Source: Cheiracanthium punctorium (Eukaryota > Arthropoda > Arachnida > Araneae > Cheiracanthiidae). Taken from it: DNA of 64,000 nt. The position numbers and the translations under genes are program-made. The stretch spans positions 558,001 through 622,000 of the forward strand of contig JAWZYV010016978.1 in the NCBI GenBank assembly GCA_038373885.1, given 5' to 3'. Every line of letters starts with the position of its first letter. Position 1 is the first letter of the stretch. Positions 20,199 to 31,039 of this stretch are shown here, piece by piece. The notes beneath the pieces were generated by a model. That model saw nothing but the letters and a program-made list of their open reading frames with translations. It had not been told where the DNA came from and did not search any database.

Positions 20199-20624
20199 CC
20201 CTTTGAGGCGCAACCCTTTACTAATGCTGAAAAATGGGCAGCCGTTGCCATCGCTCGACTTAACTACCAGCAAGATGGCGGACGATCGAAACGTTCATCG
20301 CGTGCCACAGATCTAGAGACCCTTTTTTGACAATAGCTGGCTGTGCTCGAGCGATGGCAACGGCTGCCCTTTTTTGAGCATTGGGCAATCTATCCAGCTG
20401 TTCTCGCATTCTTCCATTTTTCAGCAGATGTCAGTTCAGTTAAAAATTAATCGTGACCATTTTTTTTTACGGGAAATGACGTGCTATAAAAAGTAAAAGG
20501 ATTCTCGTGGAGCTAGGTCACCCGCAACTATTTTTATAGGAATCAAATCTATTCTTCGTGACTGGCAACAGTCAAAACGCCAGAGTTGGGTGTTCCCAGA
20601 GCGAGAACACTGCGCGTTAAAGGG
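20199..20624. mobile_element. piggyBac-like MITE, CCCTTTRACGCGC family, P2
   Basis: A 426 bp element with TTAA at 20195-20198 and 20625-20628. The left end is CCCTTTGAGGCGCAA and the inverted right end CCCTTTAACGCGCA. It keeps the left arm of the family palindrome (AACTACCAGCAAGATGGCGG, 20263-20282) but lacks the right arm. Confidence 0.92.
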
Positions 20625-20634
20625 TTAATGATGT

Positions 20635-21110
20635 TGCCAAAATGAATTGCGGTGCAAAATTACTCCCTCTTCCCCGATAAAAAAAATAGCTGCTGCCAAT
20701 TTTTGAACATATATTATCAGCCACATTTTTATTAAAAAATACAGGGAATTTCTTAATCTGATTCAAACGCATTAGCGTATGTATAGGTAATATACTTATT
20801 AAGTAATTAAGATAGTTAATAGATACATACAAAGCAAGGCTACCAAAGGAGATCCGCATGCGAAATTTGAGGACCGTATTCTGACATCGCATGTACGTTG
20901 TAGTAATCTTCAATATTATTGAAGTTGACTGCTGGCTAGATTTATTGGGTGCAACAATCATCCCCCCATCCCTCAGGAAGAAAAAGAAGAAGGTGTTGTT
21001 GCCGAATTTCGAACGCATTCTCAGTCTTAATTCTATTCGAAAATACATGAAATTTTCAGTTTCATTCAAATGTGCTAGAGTATGTATAGGTAATGAATTA
21101 AGTTAGTTAA
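20635..21110. repeat. Diverged tandem duplication, ~310 bp offset
   Basis: 20640-20850 and 20945-21115 share an ordered series of blocks: GGTGCAAAA/GGTGCAACA, ATCCCCC/CCTCTTCCCC, GCCGAATTTCGAAC/GCCAATTTTTGAAC, TCAAACGCATTAGCGTATGT/TCAAATGTGCTAGAGTATGT and AGTTAATAG. Frames here only mirror the repeat. Confidence 0.6.
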
Positions 21111-21119
21111 TTAAGTTAA

Positions 21120-22000
21120 TAGGTGAATAGAAAACATTTAATTTTTATATAAACAAAAGTAATTATTTAATATTGCTGAAGAGTTTTTACAATAATTTTC
21201 TACACATTTACACAAATATATACAACACACATTTCAGTTTTTACTGCTACATAACATTGTGCGACAGTCTGAGTCACACTTACAATGTTTAATAAAGGAA
21301 TCTGGGAAGTATTTTTTTCTCATATATTTTAGATAAAAGTTACCTTCTCATGGCTCGTAGCCAAATTGAAGTAAATCAATGGACTCAAATATTGGCCCAG
21401 ACTTATATTTCCTTAAATAAGTTTGGGCTGAGGCCCTTAAACAGTGTAAATAAAATGCTTCTTAAGTGCACATTACTCTTGAAAAATTTAAACTAAAGCC
21501 CAAGTTTTGACATACCATTTATCATTTTGTATTGAAGTTCATCAGCTGTTTTTTTCCCCCCTTAGAGACCAGGAGAGTCTGCAAATTATTGCATAGTTGA
21601 AGTCTTATTATTCCCCGAAAATATTTACTTTTGCAAATTAAAAATTGCAAAAGTGTATCATGAACAAAACACGGAGATGCAGCTTTAAACTTTCCTTTTA
21701 TTTTCTGGCTATGCGGCTAGTGTTGTCGCACCCAGTTAAAGAATGCAACGTTGGCAATACACAGCATGTATTTTGACCAAGTGATTCTGCAATCAAATGA
21801 CATAGCAAAACAACTATTCTTACTTTGCAATCCTTCAAACTACAACCCTCGGCAATTTTTATTCCAAAAATAAATTCCTAACTCTAAAAAATCTTTATTA
21901 TTCCTCATTCCAGGATTCAGAATGAGGATCTCCGAGTTCTTATTCAATCTGACAGCATGGAATACATGACAGGACATTCTTGAGTCATACTGCTAGTGGC
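21120..22000. other. Low-repeat AT-rich region, possible 3' UTR
   Basis: No transposon ends or tandem repeats seen. If the minus-strand frame at 22013 is an exon, this would lie on its 3' side. Nothing here proves it. Confidence 0.3.
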
Positions 22001-22012
22001 TAGTTTTCAGAT

Positions 22013-22240
22013 CTATAACCTTGGTAAACATTGATCCATGCAGTTGATCCATTGATCCAAGCAGAATACATCTTTACATGCTTTGCTATACACAGCAACA
22101 AATGATAAACCTGTATCAGGTTTGAAACTTTCAGAAAAAATTCTTAAAAATCGAAAATTTAGCAGGACGTGTCTCTTTTCTAAAATTTTTTGCTTTGCAA
22201 CTCCATGTTGAAGATTTTTTTCAGAAAGTTCCATAAAGGA
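22013..22240 (-). CDS. Weak candidate exon, unknown protein
   Basis: A minus-strand frame of 73 residues (MELSEKNLQHGVAKQ... to ...CMDQCLPRL) lies in a stretch without visible repeats. Just upstream (minus strand) is AGCAACAG, which could be a splice acceptor. Residue composition is less skewed than in random AT-rich frames. I do not recognise the sequence, and a chance frame of this length is quite possible. Confidence 0.2.
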   Translation of the reverse strand, partial: SFMELSEKNLQHGVAKQKILEKRHVLLNFRFLRIFSESFKPDTGLSFVAVYSKACKDVFCLDQWINCMDQCLPRL

Positions 22241-22249
22241 TACTGTTGC

Positions 22250-22782
22250 TTCATTTATTAAGATGTGTATTCCAGATTATGAAGAATCATACTGAATTCT
22301 TCGAGTCCCTAGTGCAATTAGTTCATTTTCCTTTGTGTATAAAGTCCGTAAAAAGGAGGGAGGGGTTGCGGGTCGAGCAAGAATGTGTCGCACTATGTTA
22401 TTTTATGATAGCAAAGTTCTTACGAATACATTTCACCAGTCAGTTTCCGGTCCTTATATTTTGCATACGAAAGTACCCCTGGCTCCTGCACTACAGCTTT
22501 TTTTTTGCAAAATTATTGGCCAATACTTTTTGGTGTTCGAGCAAGCTTTCAGTATCGCTTCGCACCTGGGGCTGTAGCATGTCCCATAATGCTTTGAGTG
22601 GTGCACTCGTAAAGAAATCTCGTTTATTTTAAGAGGGTCCTTATCAACATCTCAAACGTGAAACGCGAAAATTTGAAATACAGAGATAGACCGAAAAGAA
22701 ATTTGTTAAAAAGTTAGAAAAATATTTAGGAAGGAAAAGAAAAAAAGAAGTCAATGAAAATGCCAGAACTGTGTAGTTTTCA
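22250..22782. other. Spacer, nothing recognised
   Basis: Two overlapping plus-strand frames (22246-22632, 22335-22577) share no family motif and no repeat structure. I see nothing to support either. Confidence 0.4.
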
Positions 22783-22905
22783 ATTTTATATGTAAGATGA
22801 AAATAGTAGTTAAAGGCTAAATTTTATACGTAAGATGAAAATAGTAGTTAAAGGCTAAATTTTATATGTAAGATGAAAATAGTAGTTAAAGGCTAAATTT
22901 TATTT
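22783..22905. repeat. Minisatellite, 38 bp unit, three copies
   Basis: TAAGATGAAAATAGTAGTTA starts at 22793, 22831 and 22869, a constant 38-bp period. The units differ by a single base (ATATG/ATACG), so it is young or homogenised. Confidence 0.95.
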
Positions 22906-22909
22906 CTTA

Positions 22910-23715
22910 GTAAGTGATATTTCATCTGACCCTGGAGTTAGCTAAATATTAGCTGTCTAGCTAATATTACTTACGTTTAAAATTTGTTTCTTGAATTTTT
23001 TTTCTTCAGTTTGCATTCTATCTAACCTTATTACATTCATATTGGCTCACTGTAATATACTCTCAGTGTAATAGGCTTCATGTAATTAAACTTACATGTT
23101 ATTATTATTATTACTATCATGATTATTATTAATATTATTCAAAATTTCTGTACATTATTTTACATGATCGCGGCTATGAAAAGCGAAGCACCTTATATTC
23201 TCATTTTAATTTTCTATCGAATTATTTTATCGTATTAAAACCGTTGTCGCCTCATATTATAAAAAAAAAGAAAACAAGAAAGAAAGAAAGAAAGAAAAGA
23301 CACTATTTCCCCCTTCACCCTCCCATCCGTTCAAACAAGCAATTGCACGTCAATATTTTACTCGGTCCGCAGCTCTCGCACCTTTTCCATCACGGGACAC
23401 CCATCCCTCCCCTCTACCCAGAGTAAATTATCAATTTAAAACTATGAAACACGAAATGGGGCACTCAAATTGCTTCTAAACTTCCACTCTGGGTGAATTC
23501 TGTTGACAGATTCCTATCATAAAACCTAACAAGGCCAGACATAATTAGACCAAAAACTTGTGAGTCTGGGACCTGAAATACCTGAGAAAAAGAGACTTGA
23601 GGTGGCGGGGAGGGGCGTCAGGATTCCTGGCAATAAAAATCACCCCCCCCCCCCCGGTCTCGGGGATGTTATTTTTGTAATCCGTCTACTGCAGCTACTG
23701 TAATCCGTCCCCCTT
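22910..23715. other. Low-complexity AT-rich stretch
   Basis: Contains (ATT)n-like sequence at 23100-23140, (AAAG)n at 23270-23297 and a C14 run near 23642. No genes seen. Confidence 0.5.
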
Positions 23716-23719
23716 TTTG

Positions 23720-24060
23720 AGTCTGGTCCATAAATTTGGCAATTGGTATTAGCTCATTAACATTCAAGCGTAGGTCGCGCTCTACTGTAATGTCGCTTAA
23801 TTGGCGATGACCGGCGGCGAATAACACTAAATCCTCGGCAGCAGTAATGTTGTCAGTCAGAGGAGAGGATGATAATTACCGACTATCAGAGGAGACTGCC
23901 TGTAGTTGAATATAAAGATGGAGATACAGTCGCGCATCTTTCTTCGCCAGTGCTTTTAGCTTCCGGTTCAGGACGGTAGACATTTGGAGAGGACGGAAAC
24001 GACAGAGGGGCAAATAAACCAGGGCCAACCACATGGACGTCACCGCCTATAGGTATTCAT
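23720..24060 (+). promoter_or_regulatory. Non-repetitive, moderately GC-rich block with a TATA-like box
   Basis: This block lacks visible repeats and stands out from the AT-rich DNA. A TATAAAGATGG motif lies at 23911 and unmatched sequence follows. It could be a host promoter or leader exon, but no coding frame of note follows, so this is only a suggestion. Confidence 0.2.
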
Positions 24061-24264
24061 CGACGCCCTTATGATTTCTGAATGTATGGCAGTGATTAAG
24101 AAAGATTATTTTAGTGTGTCTTACTGGCTTTAACCTGTTCGATTCCCTTTGTGACAAAAGCACAAAGACAAGACATCCTCATTCTGTGCCCATCGTGGTT
24201 TTCTGGCATGGGTCTTTGAATGCCTCTTCGAGGCAATGCGTTGTTCTTGAGCAACTGAAGACAA

Positions 24265-24639
24265 TAGTGGTGTAGCCAAGGGGAGAGGATTAGGGGGGGT
24301 CACCAGTGGCGGATCTAGAAATTTTTTTTTTGGGAGGGGCTAAATTTTTTAAAAAACTTATTTCACCCAATTAAAATGTAATATAAATCAAAATCTTAGT
24401 CTAAACCAATGTATTAGGCTTTGGGGAGGGGCTAAGTAATAAAATAGGATCATTTTAGCTATTTAAAGTGCATAATAAAGCAGAATGTTACCGTTGAGCA
24501 ATCTCTTTTGGGGGGGCTGAAGCCCCCTAGCCCCTCCCCTGGACATGTATGCGTCCAGGACCCACACGGACATGTATGCGTATATGTGAGTTGCAGTAGT
24601 CGTAACACCCCCAATGAAAAATTTCTGACTACGCCACTG
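24265..24639. mobile_element. hAT-type MITE, CAGGGGCGTAGCC family, with nested insert
   Basis: The outer element is flanked by an exact 8-bp duplication GAAGACAA (24257-24264, 24640-24647). Ends are TAGTGGTGTAGCCAAGGGG and the inverted ACTACGCCACTG. Between 24304 and about 24567 another sequence, starting CAGTGGCGGATCTAGAAATT and running through GAAGCCCCCTAGCCCC, replaces the middle. The direct repeat GGACATGTATGCGT (24540, 24568) marks the right junction. Confidence 0.88.
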
Positions 24640-24647
24640 GAAGACAA

Positions 24648-25205
24648 CAATTGCTTCTATTGTCTGATATCGTCGCTCTTCAACGAATGTATGTTTTTTT
24701 CTTCAGTTTACATTAAAATTTAATTTCATCCAAGTTTGATGCGTTTTGAAGTCGTCGCTATGCTTTTGATGAGATGAGTTGTGGGCACACTTTGTCAACT
24801 TTGCATGTTTGTGCAATGCACATCCATAGGCGTCACAACCTCGTAATTCTTAGGAGGAGTGGAGCGGAGAACATTGTACGTATTATTTTGTTTTTTGCCA
24901 TCTTGATTAAGAACTAAGGTTCATGTATGTGAATCCTGACAGGTAAATCATGTTGAATGCATTGATTAAGAAACGCTTTCCAACGTAATCTAATTTGGCC
25001 TTAGACTTAATAGGTAGCCTGTTCACCACCTTCGTTGCAAACCGCAAACGCTGAAGGAAGCTCATGCATATAAAATCTGTACGTGTCTCCAGTGTACCCC
25101 AAATCAGGAAACCCCGTGCCCATGAGGATAATTAGCCGTAAACACTAAGGATCAGCTTCCTCCTGTGGATAACAGTACCAACAACCTTTCCCGCTAACTA
25201 TTTTA
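24648..25205. other. Spacer, nothing recognised
   Basis: Unique-looking sequence with no coding frame or terminal repeat that I can support. Confidence 0.4.
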
Positions 25206-25209
25206 TTAT

Positions 25210-25291
25210 TTAATATACCCTATACTGTCATAAATATCGAGAGGAGCCTTTCTCTCAGAAAAAAAATTACTGACGGCCCATCATTAAAACA
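25210..25291 (-). repeat. LTR-like fragment
   Basis: On the minus strand this begins TGTTTTAATGATGGGCC and contains CTCTCGATATTTATGAC-AGTATA, matching the segment at 31465-31548 (TGTTTTAAGGATAGTCCCC, CTCTCGTTTTTTATGACGGT). It may be the distal LTR start of the gypsy-like element, but no polypurine tract precedes it and only ~80 bp match. Confidence 0.45.
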
Positions 25292-25329
25292 CGTACAACA
25301 ATTTTTTACAGAGTTGGCATTAAAAACTG

Positions 25330-25745
25330 TTAGATGGCGGGTTCGCAGTCAGGCTCACAGGCGTACCACCAGAGGAAAGTTGCATTTGAACTTCTCGGTC
25401 TCGGAAGCAGATCTTCTCTCTCTTGAGCTGCCCATCTAGGCGCTGGGTTGGAATCTCAAGTGGATCTCGGGTGGATTTGAATCACGTGGGATGCTTGTAG
25501 TAAGTGTTCGGAAGTTATGAGATTCCTCGTGTCCCTATAGTGTCTAATTCTGGAGAGTCCTTGAAATACTCAGGGATTTATTCGTTCTATAACGTCAGAA
25601 CTGACATTATCAGAGATCAACAGTTTCTTATCGAAGGCTTTATGAGACCGCTGAGATCAAAGGTTATGGGAGAGGTTCAAGTATTGAGGTGTAAAGAAAA
25701 AAAAAAAGGAGCACCGCACGTATATCTATAAGTACAAATTGTTCG
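25330..25745 (+). repeat. Dispersed repeat of unknown class, copy 1
   Basis: 25500-25745 matches 37645-37895 in the same orientation (TATAGTGTCTNNTTCTGGAG, TTATTCNTTCTATAA, GGTTATGGGAGAG). 25425-25495 matches 34590-34650 (AGCTGCCCATCTNGGC, CTGGGTTGGAAT). A frame (25504-25731) reads through part of it, but the second copy has shifts, so coding is unproven. Confidence 0.7.
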
Positions 25746-25837
25746 TAATTATTTGGAAAACGTCACAACTCTTCCCCTCTTCCAATGAATTATTCCTTGG
25801 AAAAATTCCTTAATAGAGTCATACCATTTAAATTCAG

Positions 25838-25875
<38 letters not shown>
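25838..25875. repeat. (TA)n microsatellite
   Basis: A run of about 17 TA units. Confidence 0.95.
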
Positions 25876-25878
<3 letters not shown>

Positions 25879-26260
25879 TATATAATAGCTTACTTATATA
25901 TATCATCTTTAACCTTATGACCTTCTGAAAAGTATTAGAGAGAATTCCAATTCACATACGATATTATGCAACACTTATTAATTAATATAATTCAATTTTC
26001 ATTTAGACACATCACAATTTCATAGCTTACTTAATACAATTTTAACAGAATATTAACAAATAAAGTAACATAAAATTCTTTAAATCTACTCTTTCCTCTA
26101 AGGCTACAATATAAAAGAGCTTTCTTTTACAGCCAAATACAACAATTCTCACAAAATTTGCGTTTTCTAACTTAAATTTACTTTCAGATTTTATACTTTG
26201 ACATTGATGTACAAAATTCTCTACTACAAAGATTAAAATCAACATACAAGTTACGTTTCT

Positions 26261-26268
26261 TTATTATG

Positions 26269-26302
<34 letters not shown>

Positions 26303-26791
26303 GAGTGACTCCACTCTACTTTCCGAACACTCACGATTAAGATCATTACCAAGCATTTAAACAAATTTTAATTGATGAATAATTCAAGCATATATACCAA
26401 ATTGAAGCTCAATACCAAATTGCACCGTTTAAACTCTTGCGCACTTTCAAAATTTCTCCCCATATGCCATAATGTAAAAGAAATCTTTGTCGTAGCCCTG
26501 TAGGCAAACTATAAGTTCTATACACACCAAAATCAATACCGGTCTTAAGATGGTGGTTTATAACATATATACCCAATTTGAGCGCAATCGAATGTACCGT
26601 TTAAACGATAGCGTACTTTCAAGAATTTCCCCCCATAGGCATAATGTAAAAGAAATCTTTGTCGTAGCCCTGTAGGAAAACTATAAGTCCTATACACACC
26701 AAAATCAATACCGGTCTTGCGACGGTGGTTTATAACATATATATCCAATTTGAGATCAATCGAATGCCCGTTTAGGAGTTATCGTGTTCAA

Positions 26792-26849
<58 letters not shown>

Positions 26850-26860
26850 CTCGTAAAACA
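26261..26860 (+). repeat. Satellite-carrying element (array D), copy 2
   Basis: Opposite orientation to 17733-18575. It opens with A30, then TTGGAGTGACTCCACTC and CTTTCCGAACACT. It has two clear units at a ~174 bp period (blocks GTAAAAGAAATCTTTGTCG and ACACACCAAAATCAATACCG), and ends in a ~58 bp (CA)n run. It sits between the gypsy remnant and its possible far LTR. Confidence 0.85.
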
Positions 26861-27059
26861 GCATAAGCGAATTCAGAAGACCTCAAAACATGTAAATACA
26901 CCAAAATCTCGAAGTCGAATTTTTCATGATTACAATACTTTCCTTACATAATAGATGTTCGGAAAGTAAAAAGCACTCACGTAAGATTCATCAGGGAAAA
27001 AAAAAAGAAAAAAAGAAAAAATAATTTAGTCTTATCACTTCGTATGATTGTTTTCTAAA

Positions 27060-27680
27060 TACGGAATATTCAAATCTTGATCTTCCTGTAATTTAGAATC
27101 ACCTTCATAACTTAAAAAGTTAATGTATTCGGGCTTAGTATGATACGATTTTAGCAAATTGATATGATAAATTTAAGTTCTATCTTTCTTACCAGGAATT
27201 TCAACTACATAATTTGTTTCGGATATTTTATTCCGTTTTTTTTTCCAGGACCTATCCTTTCAAGGCCGTACCCGGGGGGGGGTGAAATTTATAATTTTGT
27301 TAACAAAATAATAATGATGACGTCTTTTTGTGAAAAATTCAGTCTTTTTCACCGTTTGGTCCCCTCCGAAATTTTTAGACCCTCCCCGAAATTTTTTACT
27401 GGATACGGCCCTGTATCCATTGTACTGAAAGCTTATTAGATCTAGTCGTCCACAAAATTAAGACTAAATATCCTTCCTCGAACTCTCTTTTTACCGCATT
27501 TTTATCGTACCAGACCTTTTTCGTCCCTTACATTTCCTCTACTTTCGTTATCGCTAATTCTCGGCCTCTTTTAAACAGATTTATCAAATTAAAAACGTAT
27601 TCTGTCTTTAAGTCACCAAAGGCGGATCTAGTCAACGTTTCATTAGCAAGGTTTCAGGCGTTTGTAAGCTTTTGCCATAT
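27060..27680 (-). pseudogene. Integrase C-terminal region (gypsy)
   Basis: Minus-strand frames read EFEEGYLVLIL...NKLSVQW just upstream of a MITE insertion (27261-27413), and NYVVEIPGKKDRT, a stop, then IYHINLLKSYHTKP after it. This is the GPY/F-type C-terminal module of Ty3/gypsy integrases. About 36 more codons follow before stops near 27055. The upstream part (27440-27680) matches the preceding helical region (YGKSLQTPETLL, LINLFKRGRELA). Confidence 0.8.
27261..27413. mobile_element. hAT-type MITE inside the integrase remnant
   Basis: Ends CAAGGCCGTACCC and, inverted, CAGGGCCGTATCC. Flanks TATCCTTT (27253-27260) and TATCCATT (27414-27421) differ at one base. It splits the integrase coding remnant between the SVQW and GPI segments, so it is younger than the retroelement. 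Confidence 0.85.
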
Positions 27681-27689
27681 ACTAAATTA

Positions 27690-27800
27690 GTTTGTTTGTT
27701 TGATTATGGCAACGCTACGCTCGGGCGATCTGCCAAGGATGGGGGGTGTCTTGGCAGGAGGACATTCTAAGGGGTTCTAACGCGTAGAACCCCTTATAAG
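27690..27800 (-). repeat. SINE family A body fragment
   Basis: GGACATTCTAAGGGGTTCTAACGCG (within 27758-27783) matches the family A body. Only a fragment is present, without the tRNA-like head. Confidence 0.5.
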
Positions 27801-27894
27801 TTACACTAACAGTTACTGGGTATACTAACTTAGATGGTGTGTAATCTAAGTACTCTCCTGTACTACAGTACGGAGGGTTGATAAAATGGTTGGT

Positions 27895-28072
27895 ATAGGT
27901 ATGGTCGCGAGACGGAAAATGGGTGTCTCACATCTCGCAAATCAGCCTAAAAGCTTTGTTTCGTTTCGCAAAACTCCTATATTGTAATGTGAAAAACGTT
28001 TGTCTTGTTTCGCAAAAAAGCTGTAAGTCTCTGTCTCATTTCGCAAAAAGTTGTTTCGCATCCATCCCTAGC
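27895..28072. mobile_element. MITE, TAGGGATGGAYGCGAGAC family, copy 1
   Basis: The left end TAGGTATGGTCGCGAGACGG and the right end TTTCGCATCCATCCCTA are inverted. The interior repeats CTCGCAAA / TTTCGCAAAA motifs. It matches the cleaner copy at 41404-41563. The target duplication is not clean here. It interrupts the integrase remnant. Confidence 0.75.
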
Positions 28073-28089
28073 TGGTGAATGTTTGTCCC

Positions 28090-28440
28090 ATTCAGTACGT
28101 GATTCAAGGTACAGTGCTGTCAAAAGTCTTTTTAGAGCTCAATGAAACTGCTCTACAAGGTTATTTTGGGTATGATGTACAGAAATATGGTGCTGGTGCG
28201 GTGCACCTTAATGCCGAATTTATCAAAAACCTCACTAGTTAAGGCCGAAGTGAAAGACATTCCCAGAGTGCTTTGAACCTCGCTAGGAAATCCTGTACGA
28301 CTGAAAATATTTAACAACGCGTCTGGTAATTGAGCCAATATCTGCTAGCGGAATTGCTTCCGGTTACTTCGACGTCATGCATACTGAGGTTCCCATGCAT
28401 GTAACGGTTTTCCTCAGTGGTCAAATGTAGGAGATCACAT
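28090..28440 (-). pseudogene. Integrase catalytic core remnant (gypsy)
   Basis: The frame 28153-28338 reads DALLNIFSRTGFPSEVQS followed by TLGMSFTSALTSEV and FDKFGIKVHRTST, the second-Asp to Glu portion of a Ty3/gypsy integrase core. The position of the second catalytic Asp appears to be Thr. The first-Asp segment is degraded (28350-28440), and the frame breaks soon after the HRTST block. Catalytically dead. Confidence 0.85.
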
Positions 28441-28499
28441 GTGTCAATACTAACTCTAATGTGTCAATACTACTACAAAATACCTCTTAAATCACTGGA

Positions 28500-28900
28500 G
28501 CTAATTTCAAGAGCGCATTTTTCTTCTCATTCGGCGCCTTGCTCTATGACATTGGTTACAACTACGCACAAATTCGTCCATGTCCTTATAGCAATTTGGC
28601 CATCAAAAGTATCTAATCAATTTATCTTTGGATTTAGTCCAACCTAATTCATCTCACGCGCCTTCGTGACACAGCGTTTTCACCATATGTCTCAAAGCTT
28701 TTGGAATTACTAACACTTTAGTGAAATTTCCAGAACGATCTTCGCGATTTTTAACCAAGATTCCATCGATAAGAGAGTACGTCGGATCTGCCTTTTCTGC
28801 ATTTGGTTGGATTACTCGGCTAATATTTTTCTCTTGCTTCCTCATGCTGCTGCTGCATTTCCAAGATCCCTTTTTCAAAAATCTATCTTTAACAGATCTA
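28500..28900 (-). pseudogene. Integrase zinc-binding (HHCC) region and linker (gypsy)
   Basis: The frame 28654-28878 contains SLIDGILVKNREDRSGNF, then VIPKALRHMVKTLCHEGA, the strand-turn segment before the integrase H2C2 finger. Beyond a stop the same frame series gives DKLIRYF and WPNCYKDMDEFVRSCNQCHR, completing the H-C-C pattern. It begins directly after the protease linker, which is the domain-order evidence. Confidence 0.82.
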
Positions 28901-29079
28901 ATTCCGGAGCTTCTGCTTCCAAAAACAGAATTTCAATCGGAATACTACTACTTTCGGGCTCTTCTCGCTTATCTACCCTTAACTCAACCGTTGTTTCTAA
29001 GTCTCGTTTAGCCGTTTCGGCCTCGCTCTGTAAGCGCTTCGTATGGGCGCACGTTTGGATGGCATTTAGCTACTCAATC

Positions 29080-29206
29080 GAAAAAAATCGTATCTATTTT
29101 GTTCTCTTATCATCGCAGCAGTTTTATTTCCTATCAAATACCGATTTTGATCCAAATGATTTCCACATACAGCAGCCTTAGTGTTAATTTTACCAAAATC
29201 GCCAGC
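29080..29206 (-). pseudogene. Protease C-terminal part (gypsy), downstream of hAT insertion
   Basis: The frame contains GDFGKINTKAAVCGN and RYLIGNKTAAMI, resembling the C-terminal end of a retroelement aspartic protease (the LLGN/IGN-type segment). It is separated from the protease active site by the hAT insertion at 29207-30065. Confidence 0.65.
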
Positions 29207-30065
29207 CAGTGGCGGCTTGTGACCTATTTCAGTGGTGGGGCCCGAAAAAAAATAGTGCCAATTAAAATCGCGAAAATATATATACATATAGAACAACCTA
29301 TCCCCACGTGCACACAACCTAAGTATTTAAAATTTCTCAAATGACAAATGATTATGAAAATGACTATACAACTTTTGCTATTTTTTACCTAATTATGTTA
29401 AATTGAAAAGTTTACTTTATTACTAAACAAAAAGTCACATTCAATTATTTAATATTTATGTTCTTTATAGCTGCCTGTTCATAATCTTTAGATGATTTAT
29501 TTATTTTAAAAGCAATATCAACCTATATAAAAAAGACATTTATACATCGCTTTTCTTAAATCAAGAAAACAAAACAGAAAAATATCTGACTGCACTGCGA
29601 AAATACGATCATGCAAATAAAAAATGATTTCCTCCTAAGCGGAAAATTTCGCCAATAGCTACCCATTGCCGAAATTTCCCTGTACAGTCGTGTAGATCAC
29701 CATGCGAGGGCCCGAAGATCTGGGCCCTATAGACAGCGCCAAATAAGCTTTTTGGAAGCCAAGTTAATTCCGCGTCAGTATGGATTTTGTGCTCAATGCC
29801 AAATATGCCAACCCGGAAAAACGGAGAAAAGACGCCAAATTCAGGGCAAGCCCGCCCATGGCCCATGCATGGTTTAGATAGGAGGGAAATCGTATGTCGC
29901 TTTTTTTTAATGGATAGTATTGAAATAGAGTAAAATGCGTGCATTTTTTCAATGAAGGTAAATTATTGAAAGACCTGTCTTGCATAATAGGAAGATACTT
30001 TGATTTAGACGGTGGTTTGTCGGTGGGGCCAGGCCCCTCTGGCCCTTAATGACGAGCCGCCACTT
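29207..30065 (-). mobile_element. Non-autonomous deletion derivative of the 8821-11878 hAT family
   Basis: The termini CAGTGGCGGCTTGTGACC and (other end) AGGGGCCAGGCCTGGCCCC-type sequence ending GAGCCGCCACT match the autonomous element in reverse orientation. The flanks TCGCCAGC (29199-29206) and TCACCAGC (30066-30073) are an 8-bp duplication with one mismatch. At 859 bp it lacks the whole transposase but keeps subterminal sequence from both ends. It lies in the gypsy protease, so it is younger than that element. Confidence 0.92.
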
Positions 30066-30400
30066 TCACCAGCTATCTCCACACGAACTAGCGGTAAACG
30101 AATTCATTCTAGACTTGGCGGTTGTTTTATCCCAATTTGCTCTCCCGTGAATTCATGTGGGCTAGCAAACTTCCTAGATACAAGATCTAATGCTGCACCG
30201 CTGTCTTTGAGGGTTTCAATCCTTTGACCACTCACAGTACATGGGAATGTATAGGGTATTAGCAGATCCTGCTGTTCTATTTCCCCCACATTATTTACAA
30301 AACCAGAGGATGGTTTTTTTTTCTGTAATCGTGGGCAGGACGAGCGAAAGGTGTGATTCTGAGCCACAACCGAAGCACTTTAATTTGGCTCTTCGCTCAA
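30066..30400 (-). pseudogene. Gag zinc knuckle and aspartic protease N-terminal part (gypsy)
   Basis: A KCFGCGSESH segment and, one base out of frame, RSSCPRL make a broken CCHC knuckle near 30340-30390. The frame to 30104 then carries FPCTVSGQRIETLKDSGAA, an aspartic protease active site with DSGA at 30194-30205. The protein continues across the hAT insertion. Confidence 0.8.
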
Positions 30401-30567
30401 ATGCCTTATCTCAATTTACTGGATTATGCGCGTGTCGACGCATTAAGAGGAACTTCTCGTAAGCGAAAGGTCGCGTTCTTTCTACCTTATTATTCCTTGT
30501 ATCTTTTAATTTTGGGCTTGTTGCTTTACGCTTTCACATCTATCTATCAACTATACATTTTTGGATT

Positions 30568-30743
30568 AAGTTCTTATTTCTGACCACTTATCTATGAAGT
30601 GCTCGGACATTTCAATTTTTGCCCTTTTCTTTATTTGGTACGCGACCAAAAGATCCTTAAGAGTATCAGAATTGTCAAGTGCTAAACCATCTAACCATTC
30701 TCGCAAAAAATTGTGCACCTCGAATGCAAAGTCCTTCCATTTG
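30568..30743 (-). pseudogene. Gag fragment with SCAN-like helical region (gypsy)
   Basis: The frame reads WKDFAFEVHNFLREWLDG, then LKDLLVAYQIKKR and FIDKW, resembling a SCAN-type capsid domain. The SCAN domain is known to derive from Gag of Gmr1-like gypsy elements, which supports the lineage call. It ends in a stop at 30568. Confidence 0.6.
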
Positions 30744-31039
30744 ATTTATCTGATTGACAAATTTTTGCCAGAAAGATTTGGGTATTAATTTGTTACGGGT
30801 TAAAAGCGTCTGCTTTATGTATGGTCATAATCTTCCGCTACATCTTCCGGTTCTCTGGCTATAACGCTAATTATACAGAAGGTCGTTCGCACATTATGGG
30901 AACGATTTGGATAGTTAAGCTTTATCTATAAAATATGGATACAGAATGATGACGGATACACTTCTTCGGCGACGCACGAAGATTCACTCTACCTTCTCGA
31001 AAACACGGGAAAATCCGAATTCTTTTGCTCCTACCATCT

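Noticed and set aside
20617..21069. 150-residue minus frame
   Set aside because: It spans two diverged copies of a tandem duplication; the residues follow the DNA repeat and no domain is visible.
27164..27439. 91-residue plus frame
   Set aside because: It is antisense to the gypsy integrase remnant and crosses a MITE.
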